Made by a program: the position numbers and the translations under genes
Assembly (NCBI RefSeq): GCF_041807905.1
Contig: NZ_JBGVSA010000024.1
Coordinates: 1 to 61,684, forward strand
DNA: 61,684 nt
Origin: JBGVSA01 sp041807905
GTDB lineage: Bacteria; Pseudomonadota; Gammaproteobacteria; Burkholderiales; Rhodocyclaceae
Direction of reading: 5' to 3'
The notes under the pieces: generated by a model
The model's input: the letters and a program-made list of their open reading frames with translations, nothing else
The model's database searches: none
Told to the model about the DNA's origin: nothing
Part shown: piece after piece, positions 46,487 to 55,095 of the stretch
Position numbering within the stretch: the stretch's first letter is position 1
Layout of the letters: every line of letters begins with the position of its first letter

Positions 46487-47206
46487 TCAGCCGGCGAGTG
46501 CGGCGATCCAGCGCGTGTAGAGGCGATCGGCAATGGCCAGTTGCGCGGGCAGGGCAACGCGCATCTGCTCGAACTGGCTCGCCGGCAGTTGAGTCGTGGC
46601 GGGCAACGGGGTGCGCTCGAATTCACGCGACCATTCGTGCGTCCAATTGCGGATCAGCGCCTCGGTCATCTCGATATGGAACTGCATGCCCAGATGAATG
46701 CCCTCGCCCGGACCGAGCACGTAGGCCTGGTTGGTGCAGTTCTCGCCTTCCAGGATGCGCGTGGCGCCGGCTGGTATGGTGAAGGTCTCGCCATGCCATT
46801 GGTAGGCATCGAAGCCGCGCACGTCGCCCAGCCACTGGCGCGCATGCGGCGTGTCGGTGGCCGTGATGCGCGTCCAGCCAATCTCGCGCACGGGGTTTCG
46901 TGTGACCTCTCCGCCCAGTGCACGTGACATCAACTGGCCACCCAGACAGTGGCCAATGACGGGTACGCTGCTGTCGATGGCGTGGCGGATCAGGTCGAGT
47001 TCGCGTTCGATCCAGGGCAGATCGTCATTGACACTCATCGGCCCGCCCATGAAGCACAGGCCCGAAAACGCTCCGACGCGCTCGGGAATGGGGGCGCCTT
47101 CATCCACACGGACGAGCGTCCAGGGAATCGAATGTCGGTCGAGGAAACTGGCAAAATGCCCGGGTTGAACGTTCTGGCAATGTTGAAAGATCGCAATGGG
47201 CTTCAT
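46487..47206 (-). CDS. Class I glutamine amidotransferase-like protein
   Basis: The 239-residue GATase1 protein has nucleophile Cys87 in VIGHCLGGQ and the His177-x-Glu179 pair in GMQFHIEM, a complete triad. An oxyanion-type loop GLCFMGGPMSVND precedes it. It resembles stand-alone GMP-synthase-like amidotransferases whose acceptor substrates are mostly unknown (some hydrolyse gamma-glutamyl compounds). It converges with the transporter gene 3 bases away and diverges from the protease gene, the 5' ends overlapping by 11 bases. Confidence 0.93.
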   Translation of the reverse strand: MKPIAIFQHCQNVQPGHFASFLDRHSIPWTLVRVDEGAPIPERVGAFSGLCFMGGPMSVNDDLPWIERELDLIRHAIDSSVPVIGHCLGGQLMSRALGGEVTRNPVREIGWTRITATDTPHARQWLGDVRGFDAYQWHGETFTIPAGATRILEGENCTNQAYVLGPGEGIHLGMQFHIEMTEALIRNWTHEWSREFERTPLPATTQLPASQFEQMRVALPAQLAIADRLYTRWIAALAG

Positions 47207-47870
47207 CTGCAGACGGCGGGGGCGTGTTGTTCGAATGCTTGCGGTTTGCGCCATTGTAGGCGCACTCAGCGGGGCCGCACACGCCACGGGCGTGGCGCTG
47301 GTCGGCCTTTTCCCCGGCAAGGCGGTGCTCGTCATCGACGCACGTGCGCCGCGGACGCTGGCTGTCGGGCAGAGCGCATGGGGCGTGAAGTTGCTTGCCA
47401 TCGGCGCCGACAGTGCGACGGTCGAGGTCGACGGGCAGCGGCAGAACATCGCACTCGGCGGCCAGCCGGTGCAGATTGCGGACACTGCGTCCGGCGCGGG
47501 CGAACAGAACGTCACGCTGGTGGCCGACGGACGCGGCCATTTCCTGACGGCAGGTTCGATCAATGGCGCGTCGGTGAACTTTTTCGTCGATACGGGTGCC
47601 TCAACCGTAGCGATGGGGCCGAGCGTGGCCCGCGCGGCCGGCATCGATTACCGCAGCGGGCAGCAAGGCATGGCGAACACCGCCAACGGCACGGTGCAGA
47701 CGTGGCGGGTACGGTTGAACACCGTCACCGTCGGCGGCATCACCCTGCACGACGTCGAAGGCATGGTCCTGCAGGCCGACATGCCCTACGTACTGCTGGG
47801 CGCGAGCTTCCTCAATCGCACGAACATGCGCCGCGACGGCGCGACCATGACGCTGACGCGGCGCTTCTGA
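47196..47870 (+). CDS. Exported retropepsin-like aspartic protease
   Basis: The 224-residue protein has a signal sequence (basic MGFICRRRGRVVR, then MLAVCAIVGALSGAAHA). The C-terminal retropepsin-like domain (about 110-224) has the active-site motif FFVDTGASTVAM, with Asp132, and the second conserved strand PYVLLGASFLNR. This matches the bacterial clan AA (TIGR02281-type) periplasmic proteases that act as homodimers. ATG 47196 was preferred because it supplies the positive charges of the signal peptide; ATG 47235 is an alternative. The start overlaps the divergent amidotransferase gene. Confidence 0.9.
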   Translation: MGFICRRRGRVVRMLAVCAIVGALSGAAHATGVALVGLFPGKAVLVIDARAPRTLAVGQSAWGVKLLAIGADSATVEVDGQRQNIALGGQPVQIADTASGAGEQNVTLVADGRGHFLTAGSINGASVNFFVDTGASTVAMGPSVARAAGIDYRSGQQGMANTANGTVQTWRVRLNTVTVGGITLHDVEGMVLQADMPYVLLGASFLNRTNMRRDGATMTLTRRF

Positions 47871-47927
47871 CTGCGCCGCCCGGCCTTCCAGCTGGAGACG
47901 GACATCCTTTCTGAACCACTTGCCGCG

Positions 47928-48539
47928 TTGTCGATTGCCGGCCTGCGCCATCGTTTCGACAGCGAACAAACGTTTGAATGGCCGGAGGAGGGCGCGCCGG
48001 ACGAAGAGTTCGACCATGCGCGCGCCGCCGTACTCATCCCCATCGTCGAACGTGCTGGCGCGCTCAGCCTGTTGCTCACCCGCCGCAGCGATCGCCTCTA
48101 TCACCATCCAGGACAGATATCGTTTCCCGGCGGCAGGGTCGAGCCCGGCGATGGCGACGACATTGCTGCGGCGCTGCGTGAAACGGAAGAAGAAACCGGT
48201 CTTCCGCGCAGCGCTGTGGACGTGTTCGGCCGCCTGCCAAGCTACGCCACCATCACGGGATTTCGCATCACACCGGTGGTCGGCCTGGTCCAGGCGCCGT
48301 TCGTGCTGGCGCCGGACGACTTCGAGGTGGCAGAGGTCTTCGAGGTGCCGCTGGCGTTCGTGACCGACCCGCGCAATTACCAGTGCCATCGCATCGAACG
48401 CGCCGGCGTGGTGCGCGAGTTCTACGCCGTACCGCACGCGGGGCGCTTCATCTGGGGCGCGACCGCCGGCATGCTGGCCATGTTCTGCGACTTCCTCGGC
48501 CGTCCCGTGAGGCCCGCTGGCACGATGCACGAACGTTAA
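47928..48539 (+). CDS. Nudix hydrolase, CoA pyrophosphatase type
   Basis: A Nudix hydrolase of about 203 residues with the Nudix box GGRVEPGDGDDIAAALRET followed by EEETGL. The preceding LLLTRRSDRLYHHPGQISFP is the signature of the CoA/acyl-CoA pyrophosphatase (NudL) subgroup. The start is uncertain: no ATG or GTG fits. TTG 47928 is the first plausible codon, but the family-like sequence seems to begin earlier, at the CTG near 47892. The frame continues, across one TGA, from the protease gene just upstream. Confidence 0.87.
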   Translation: MSIAGLRHRFDSEQTFEWPEEGAPDEEFDHARAAVLIPIVERAGALSLLLTRRSDRLYHHPGQISFPGGRVEPGDGDDIAAALRETEEETGLPRSAVDVFGRLPSYATITGFRITPVVGLVQAPFVLAPDDFEVAEVFEVPLAFVTDPRNYQCHRIERAGVVREFYAVPHAGRFIWGATAGMLAMFCDFLGRPVRPAGTMHER

Positions 48540-48652
48540 GGCATCGGCATCGTCGCACCGGGGCGACATGCGTGCCCGGGCGCATCAGTCGAGTATGTTA
48601 TCTTCGGGTCCTGGCCGGCCAGAGCCCCGATGCTGCGACCATTTACAAAAAC

Positions 48653-49576
48653 ATGACCCTGTTCTCACTTGTTCTCGCACTGATTCTCGAACAGTTCCGG
48701 CCGCTGAACGCGGCCAAGTACCTGCACCAGCCGCTCGATGCGCTGGGACACTTCTTCGAGAGCCGCTTCAATGACGGTCAGGCAAGCCACGGCATCATTG
48801 CGTGGTGCCTGATGGTGATTCCTCCCGTCGTATTGTCCGCAGTCGTGTACTGGCTGCTCTACCAGATTCACCCGGTGGTGGCATTCGTCTTCAATGTGGC
48901 GGTGCTGTACTACACCATGGGCTTTCGCCACGTCAGCCATTACTTCACGCGGATCCACGCCGCCTTGCGTGCGCAGGACCTGCCGCGTGCGCGTGAGCTG
49001 ATCGGCCAGTGGCGCGGCCACCTGCACGAGCTGTCCAGCACGCAGGAAGTCACCCGCCTGACCATCGAGCAAGGCCTGGTCGGCGCGCACCGCCAAGTGT
49101 TTGCCATCATCGTGCTGTTCGTGATCTTCCCCGGTCCGAGCGGTGCGGTGCTCTATCGCATGGCGGCGCATTTCGACAAGGCCTGGGGCGCGCGCATCGG
49201 TCCAGCGATCGGCGACTTCGGCGGGTTCGCGCGGCGCGCGTTCTATTACATCGAATGGCTGCCGGCGCGCATCACCGCCATGGCGTTCTCGATCGTGGGC
49301 GACTTCGAAGACGCCGCCTACTGCTGGCGCGTCCAGGCGCCCGAGTGGCCCGACCGCAACGAAGGCGTGCTGCTGGCTGCGGGCGCCGGTGCGCTCGGCG
49401 TGCGCCTGGGCATGCCCATCCACCAGAGCGGCGAGGTGATTGAACGCCCCGACCTGGGTACCGGCGATGATGCCGAGGTCGAATACCTGCAAAGCACGGT
49501 CGGGCTGGTGCGTCGCACCCTGGTGTTGAACGTGCTGATCCTGCTGCTGTTGGGGATTACGCGGCTGGCGAGCTGA
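48653..49576 (+). CDS. CobD/CbiB (AmpE-like) family membrane protein
   Basis: The 307-residue protein has several hydrophobic segments (MTLFSLVLALILEQFRPL, IPPVVLSAVVYWLLYQ, VFAIIVLFVIFPGPSGAVLY, LVLNVLILLLLGITRL). The CobD/CbiB-like core HFDKAWGARIG and FYYIEWLPARITAMAFSIVG resembles the RYDALDRLNYIPARLTA region of that family. No other cobalamin genes are near, so it is probably the AmpE-like regulatory or housekeeping member rather than a cobinamide synthase. No clear ribosome site precedes the ATG. The 3' end overlaps that of miaA by 20 bases. Confidence 0.85.
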   Translation: MTLFSLVLALILEQFRPLNAAKYLHQPLDALGHFFESRFNDGQASHGIIAWCLMVIPPVVLSAVVYWLLYQIHPVVAFVFNVAVLYYTMGFRHVSHYFTRIHAALRAQDLPRARELIGQWRGHLHELSSTQEVTRLTIEQGLVGAHRQVFAIIVLFVIFPGPSGAVLYRMAAHFDKAWGARIGPAIGDFGGFARRAFYYIEWLPARITAMAFSIVGDFEDAAYCWRVQAPEWPDRNEGVLLAAGAGALGVRLGMPIHQSGEVIERPDLGTGDDAEVEYLQSTVGLVRRTLVLNVLILLLLGITRLAS

Positions 49577-50549
49577 CCGTCGCGGGCGGCGCTGCCAGCC
49601 AGTGCCGCACATGATCCAGCGCCTGCGCCGTGGCGTCCGCCGCCAGACTATCCACTTCATGAACGTCGGGCCATTGCCCGACGAACTGACGCATCCACGT
49701 GATCTGCCGCTTGGCCAACTGGCGAGTGGCCGCCACGCCTTTCTCGCGCATGGTGGCGTAGTCGGTTTCGCCTTCCAGGTACTCCCACATTTGCCGGTAC
49801 CCCACGCAGCGCATGGATGTCATGTCCAAGCGCAGGCGATAGCGCTCGCGCAGGGCGATGACTTCGTCCTCGAATCCGGCGGCGAGCATGGCATCGAAGC
49901 GTTGGGCAATGCGTTCGTGCAGCACGGTGCGGTCGGACGGCTGCAGCATCAGCGTGAGGAAGTCCGCCGCAGGTTCGGCCTGCGACTTGCGGGCGTAGCT
50001 TTCTGCCAGCGGCCGGCCTGTGATGCGGACGATCTCCAGCGCGCGCTGGATGCGTTGCGCGTCGTTCGGCGCGAGCCGGGCGGCGGCATCCGGATCGAGC
50101 GCTGCCAGTTCCGCGTGCAGGGCGGGCCAGCCGCGTGTGACGGCGACTTCATCGATATGCGCCCGCAGGGCCGGGTCGGCTTCCGGCAGATCGGACAGCC
50201 CTTCGCGCAGCGCCTTGTAGTAGAGCATCGTCCCACCGGCCAACAGCGGGATATTGCCGCGCCCATGGATGTCGTCGATGAGACGCAGCGCATCCTCGCG
50301 GAAGCGTGCGGCCGAATAGGCGTCTTCCGGACTGACGATGTCGATGAGATGATGCGGGCAGCGCGCCTGTTCCGCCGCGTCGGGCTTGGCGGTGCCGATG
50401 TCCATGTCGCGGAACACCAATGCCGAATCGACGCTGATGATTTCGATCGGCAGCGCATCGGCCAGCGCCAGCGCGCAGGCAGTCTTGCCGCTGGCGGTGG
50501 GGCCCATGAGGAAGATGGCGCGCGGTCGCGGTGCGATGGCGTCGTTCAT
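49557..50549 (-). CDS. miaA: tRNA dimethylallyltransferase
   Basis: MiaA transfers a dimethylallyl group to adenosine 37 of tRNAs that read UNN codons. The 330-residue protein has the P-loop GPTASGKT (residues 16-23), the substrate-recognising SVDSALVFRDMDIGTAKP, YYKALREGLSDLP, and the C-terminal MRCVGYRQMWEYLEGE and KRQITWMR motifs. It is transcribed away from the TraB-like pseudogene and converges with the CobD/CbiB-like gene. Partner hfq is not adjacent. No strong ribosome site is seen. Confidence 0.97.
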   Translation of the reverse strand: MNDAIAPRPRAIFLMGPTASGKTACALALADALPIEIISVDSALVFRDMDIGTAKPDAAEQARCPHHLIDIVSPEDAYSAARFREDALRLIDDIHGRGNIPLLAGGTMLYYKALREGLSDLPEADPALRAHIDEVAVTRGWPALHAELAALDPDAAARLAPNDAQRIQRALEIVRITGRPLAESYARKSQAEPAADFLTLMLQPSDRTVLHERIAQRFDAMLAAGFEDEVIALRERYRLRLDMTSMRCVGYRQMWEYLEGETDYATMREKGVAATRQLAKRQITWMRQFVGQWPDVHEVDSLAADATAQALDHVRHWLAAPPATVSSPAA

Positions 50550-50609
50550 GGCGTTCTAGGTTCTGAGTTCAATGCTTGTCGCCGCCCCTGGGCGGTGTGT
50601 TGGAAACCA

Positions 50610-51506
50610 ATGCGACTGTTAGGTTTTTTGCGTCGTCACGGGCTGTTGAGCCTGCTCCTGACATTTTCTCCGCTGATCGCTCTGGCCGACGATACGCGCC
50701 TGCCGCTGTGGGAGGTGCGAGGCGCCCGCGCGACAGTGTACCTGTTCGGCTCCATCCACGTCTGCCGCGCCGGCTGCTACCCCTTGCCCAGCGGCGTGCT
50801 GCAGCGTTTTGATGCGGCACGCGAAATCGCCGTCGAAGTCGACCCCGCTCGCGGCGACCTGCAAGAGCGCATCATGCGTGCGGCGCTCCTGCCCGTCGGC
50901 GAACGTCTTTCGGATCTGCTCGGCAAGGCTGACGGCGAAGCGCTGCAACACGCGCTCAATGAGCTCGATCTGCCAGCGCAGCCGATGATGGGCATGCGGC
51001 CGTGGATGGTTGGCACGATGATCGGCATCACCGCCGCGCAGCGCGCCGGCCTGCGTGCCGATCAGGGCGTCGATCTGTGGCTGCTCGCGCGCGCGCGCAC
51101 CCAGGGCAAGACCGTCAACGAGCTCGAAACCGTGCAGCGCTAGATCGACGCGCTGCAGGGGACGAGCCTCGATGAACAGGTCGAAGGATTGCGCCAGACC
51201 TTGTCATTGCTGCGCGATCATCGGCTCGACGCCTATTTCGACGACCTGGTGCGCGCATGGCAGCGCGGCGACGGTGAACGGCTCGACGCGCTCATCCGCG
51301 AAGGCGGCGGCAGCGACGACCGCTGGCGGGCTGAATTGCTGGACCGCCGCAACGCCGAGATGGCAGACAAGATCGCCGGCTGGCTCGACGACGGCCGGGC
51401 GCCCTTCGTGATCGTCGGCGTCGGCCATCTTGCGGGGCAGGGCAGCGTGGTCGATCGTCTCGGCCAGCGCGGCTACGTCATCCGCCAGCTTGCCGCCGGC
51501 GACTGA
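50610..51506 (+). pseudogene. TraB/GumN-family gene interrupted by an in-frame TAG
   Basis: The reading frame gives a signal peptide (LLSLLLTFSPLIALAD) and a TraB/GumN domain: LWEVRGARATVYLFGSIHVC, RPWMVGTMIGI and, after the break, FVIVGVGHLAGQGSVVDRL. At 51141-51143 the frame meets TAG (context GTG CAG CGC TAG ATC GAC). The same frame then continues uninterrupted to a TGA at 51504-51506, giving 298 codons, the usual family size. A single CAG-to-TAG change would explain it. The C-terminal GVGHLAGQ motif, thought important in this family, lies after the stop. It could be a true recent pseudogene, a sequencing error or an amber read-through gene. Confidence 0.85.
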
Positions 51507-51627
51507 TTCCGTCGTACCGGCGGTGCGACGCGCGTGCGTCGCTATACTTGCGGTTTCGCCGGCAGCCGCAGCGATGCCTGCGGCATGAACCGCCGAACCC
51601 CCTTCCCGCCTTCACGCTGAGCACCCG

Positions 51628-54600
51628 ATGGATCTGACGCCCGGACTGATGGTCATTCACGGCAACCAGCCCGAATCGCTGCGCGACCTGCTCGTCGGCT
51701 GGATGCGTGCGCATCCGTTGGCGCCGCTGGAATCCGAAGTCATTCTCGTGCAGAGCAATGGCATTGCGCAGTGGCTCAAGCTGGCGCTCGCGCGCGACGT
51801 GGAAGAAGGCGGCTGCGGGGTGACTGCGTCGATGTCGGTCGAACTGCCGGCGCAATTTCTGTGGCGGGCCTATCGCGGAGTGCTCGGGCGCGATCGCGTG
51901 CCCGACGTCTCGGCGCTGGATGAGGGGCCGCTCGTGTGGCGACTCATGCGCCTGCTGCCAGCGCTCATCGAGCGCCCGGTTTTTGCCGTGCTGCGTCGGT
52001 ATCTCGCCGACGACGCCGATCTGCGCAAACGCCACCAGCTCTCGCAGCGCCTGGCGGATCTGTTCGATCAATACCAGGTCTATCGCGCCGATTGGCTCGA
52101 GGATTGGCGCGCCGGGCACGACCGCATCCACACCGCCAGCGGCGGTGCGCGCGCGCTGCCGCCCGACGAGCGCTGGCAGCCCGAACTATGGCGCGCATTG
52201 ACGGCAGACGTCGGCGACGAAGGTCTGTCCGCCAGCCGTGCCGGCGTCCACCGACATTTTCTTGAGGCGCTCGAACACGCGAGCGTTCGCCCCGCTGGCC
52301 TGCCGCGTCGGGTCGTGGTGTTCGGCATCTCGGCGATGCCGGCGCAATCGGTCGAAGCGCTCGCCGCCATCGCACGGTTCTCGCAGGTCTTGCTATGCGT
52401 CCACAACCCGTGTCGCCATCACTGGGCGGACATCGTCGCGGACAAAGACCTGTTGCGCCACGAGTATCGTCGCCAGCGTCGTCGACCAGGCATGCCGGCA
52501 GTGCTCGACGACGAACTGCAGCATCAGTATGCGCACCCCTTGCTCGCGGCGTGGGGCAAGCAGGGGCGCGATTACATCAACCTGCTCGATCGCCACGACG
52601 ACCCGGAGCGCTATCGCGGGCTCTTCGGCGGTGTCACCAACGGGCGAATCGATCTGTTCAGCGACGACGAGCCGCAGACGTTGCTCGGCCAATTGCAGAA
52701 CGACATCCTTGAATTGCGCCCGCTGGCCGAAAGCCGCGCGCTGTGGCCGGCGCTCGACCCGCATCGCGACGCCTCCGTGCGCTTTCACGTCGCGCACAGC
52801 GCACAGCGCGAAGTCGAAGTGCTGCATGACCAGTTGCTCGCGCGCTTCGACGCCGATCCCACGCTGCATGCGCGCGACGTCATTGTCATGGTGCCCGACG
52901 TCAACACCTACGCGCCGCACATCGAGGCCGTTTTCGGGCAATTGGCACGCGACGATCGTCGCTTCATTCCCTACACGCTCGCGGACCAGGGCCAGCGCGG
53001 TCGCGAGCCGATGCTGGTGGCGCTCGAACTCCTCCTGCGTCTGCCCGAGAGCCGCTTTGCGGTGAGCGAGATTCTCGACCTGCTCGATGTTGCCGCGCTG
53101 CGTGCGCGATTCGACATTGCGGAAACCGATCTGCCGCTGCTGCGACGCTGGATCGACGGCGCGGGCGTGAGATGGGGGCTCGACGGTGCCCAACGGCAAC
53201 GCCTGGGCCTGCCTGCGGCGGACGAGGCCAATACATGGCGCTTCGGCCTGCGACGCATGCTGCTCGGCTTTGCGGTAGGCGAGGGCGATGCGTTCAACGG
53301 CATCGAGCCGTATGCCGAGATCGGCGGACTCGACGCATCGCTGCTGGGCCCGCTCGCGCAACTGCTCGCGGCGCTCGATACCACCGCGCAGCAACTTGCC
53401 GAACCGGCTACACCTTCGCAGTGGGTCGAGCGCCTGCGCCTGCTGCTGGAGAATTTCTTCGTCGCCAGTGATGAGCGCGACGATCTGTTGCACCAGCAGA
53501 TGCTCAAGTTGCTCGACGCGTGGCTCGACAGTTGCGTCCGTGCCGGCTTCGATGAAGCGGTGCCCGTGACAGTCGTGCGCGAAGCATGGCTGGGCGGGCT
53601 CGATGCCGGCGGATTGAATCAGCGCTTCCTCGCCGGCGCGGTGAGCTTCTGTACGCTCATGCCGATGCGCGCGATCCCGTTCCGCGTGGTGTGCCTGCTG
53701 GGCATGAATGACGGCGACTACCCGCGCGTGGTTCAGCCGCTCGACTTCGACTTGATGCGCAACGACTACCGTCCCGGCGATCGCTCGCGGCGCGAGGACG
53801 ACCGCTACCTGCTGCTCGAAGCGCTGCTTTCGGCGCGCGAGCAACTCTATGTAAGCTGGGTGGGGCGCAGCATCCGTGACAACAGCGTGCGACCGCCTTC
53901 GGTATTGATCGGCCAACTGCGCGATCACTTCGCGGCAGGTTGGCGGCTGGCCGATGGCGGCGATATCCTCGCCGCGATCACGCGCGAACATCCGCTGCAA
54001 CCGTTCAGCCGCGTCTATTTTTCGCAGGCACGCGACGAAGTGGGCGTCGATGGCGCATTCACCTATGCGCGCGAATGGCGCGAGGTCTATCGCCGGGCCG
54101 AAGCTGCCGGGCAAACGAACGTCCTGCCCGAACACGAAATCAACGCACCGATCGGACTGCGTGTGTTGCAGGACTTTGTCGCCGATCCGGTCAAGGCATT
54201 TTTCGCGCAACGCTTGAAAGTGCGTTTCGGCGAAGCGCCGCTGACCGACAACGACGATGAACCTTTCGTACTCGACGGGCTCGACAACTGGCAACTGACC
54301 GATACCCTCGTACAGCGCCTCCGGCCGGCAGTCGAGGCCGACTCCGATCCGTCATTCGCCTCGCGCATCGCGGCCGAGGTGGACCGCCTGCGCGGCGAGG
54401 GACGTCTGCCCGTAGGCGCCTTCGGTACGCGTGAAGCCGATGATCTCGCCGCTCCATTGCCGGACCTCCTTCAGCGCTATCGCGACGCATTGGACGCGTA
54501 TCCGATCGAAGACGAAGCGCCGCGCGAGTTCGAACATCGGCATGCCGACGTCACGCTGGCTGACTGGGCGACTGGCCTGCGGTGCGATGTGAACGGCGCG

Positions 54601-55095
54601 CAGGCTCGCATCGAACTCGTCAGCGGCAAGCTGCATGAAGGCGACCACTATCGTTGGCATACCCTGGTGCGTCATTGGGTGGCGCATCTTGCGCGGCAAC
54701 TCTGCGGCGCGCCGGTGACGACGTGGCTGGTGGGAACGACAGGCGATCTTGTGTGGGAACCGGTGCCGGCAGGCGTGGCGCGCGTCGAACTCGATGCACT
54801 CATCGATGCCTGGCGCGAAGGGATGCGTCGGCCGTTGCCAGTCGCATGCCGCACCGCTTTTGCCTGGCTCGACCAGCAAGACGAAGTGCGCGCGCTGAGC
54901 GAGGCCGAACGTCGCTACGAAGGCGGCTACAACCTTACTGGCGAGCTTCAGCAATCGGCGGCGCTGGCCCGTGCTTATCCGGATTTCGCCAGTCTCTACG
55001 CCGAGGGCGAATTCAAGCACTGGGCCGAAGTGCTCTACGGCACGCTTCATCGCCACGTGCTGGCGCGCGACGACCAGGACGAGGTGTCGGCATGA
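51628..55095 (+). CDS. recC: Exodeoxyribonuclease V gamma subunit
   Basis: RecC holds the RecBCD complex together, splits the duplex and reads Chi. The 1155-residue protein has the family start LMVIHGNQPESLRDLLVGWM, LVQSNGIAQWLKLALA, and later PFRVVCLLGMNDGDYPRVVQ and LLLEALLSAREQLYVSWVGR. It is the first gene of a recC-recB-recD operon and its stop overlaps recB by 4 bases. No clear promoter was recognised in 51507-51627. No member of the operon has a frameshift. Confidence 0.97.
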   Translation: MDLTPGLMVIHGNQPESLRDLLVGWMRAHPLAPLESEVILVQSNGIAQWLKLALARDVEEGGCGVTASMSVELPAQFLWRAYRGVLGRDRVPDVSALDEGPLVWRLMRLLPALIERPVFAVLRRYLADDADLRKRHQLSQRLADLFDQYQVYRADWLEDWRAGHDRIHTASGGARALPPDERWQPELWRALTADVGDEGLSASRAGVHRHFLEALEHASVRPAGLPRRVVVFGISAMPAQSVEALAAIARFSQVLLCVHNPCRHHWADIVADKDLLRHEYRRQRRRPGMPAVLDDELQHQYAHPLLAAWGKQGRDYINLLDRHDDPERYRGLFGGVTNGRIDLFSDDEPQTLLGQLQNDILELRPLAESRALWPALDPHRDASVRFHVAHSAQREVEVLHDQLLARFDADPTLHARDVIVMVPDVNTYAPHIEAVFGQLARDDRRFIPYTLADQGQRGREPMLVALELLLRLPESRFAVSEILDLLDVAALRARFDIAETDLPLLRRWIDGAGVRWGLDGAQRQRLGLPAADEANTWRFGLRRMLLGFAVGEGDAFNGIEPYAEIGGLDASLLGPLAQLLAALDTTAQQLAEPATPSQWVERLRLLLENFFVASDERDDLLHQQMLKLLDAWLDSCVRAGFDEAVPVTVVREAWLGGLDAGGLNQRFLAGAVSFCTLMPMRAIPFRVVCLLGMNDGDYPRVVQPLDFDLMRNDYRPGDRSRREDDRYLLLEALLSAREQLYVSWVGRSIRDNSVRPPSVLIGQLRDHFAAGWRLADGGDILAAITREHPLQPFSRVYFSQARDEVGVDGAFTYAREWREVYRRAEAAGQTNVLPEHEINAPIGLRVLQDFVADPVKAFFAQRLKVRFGEAPLTDNDDEPFVLDGLDNWQLTDTLVQRLRPAVEADSDPSFASRIAAEVDRLRGEGRLPVGAFGTREADDLAAPLPDLLQRYRDALDAYPIEDEAPREFEHRHADVTLADWATGLRCDVNGAQARIELVSGKLHEGDHYRWHTLVRHWVAHLARQLCGAPVTTWLVGTTGDLVWEPVPAGVARVELDALIDAWREGMRRPLPVACRTAFAWLDQQDEVRALSEAERRYEGGYNLTGELQQSAALARAYPDFASLYAEGEFKHWAEVLYGTLHRHVLARDDQDEVSA

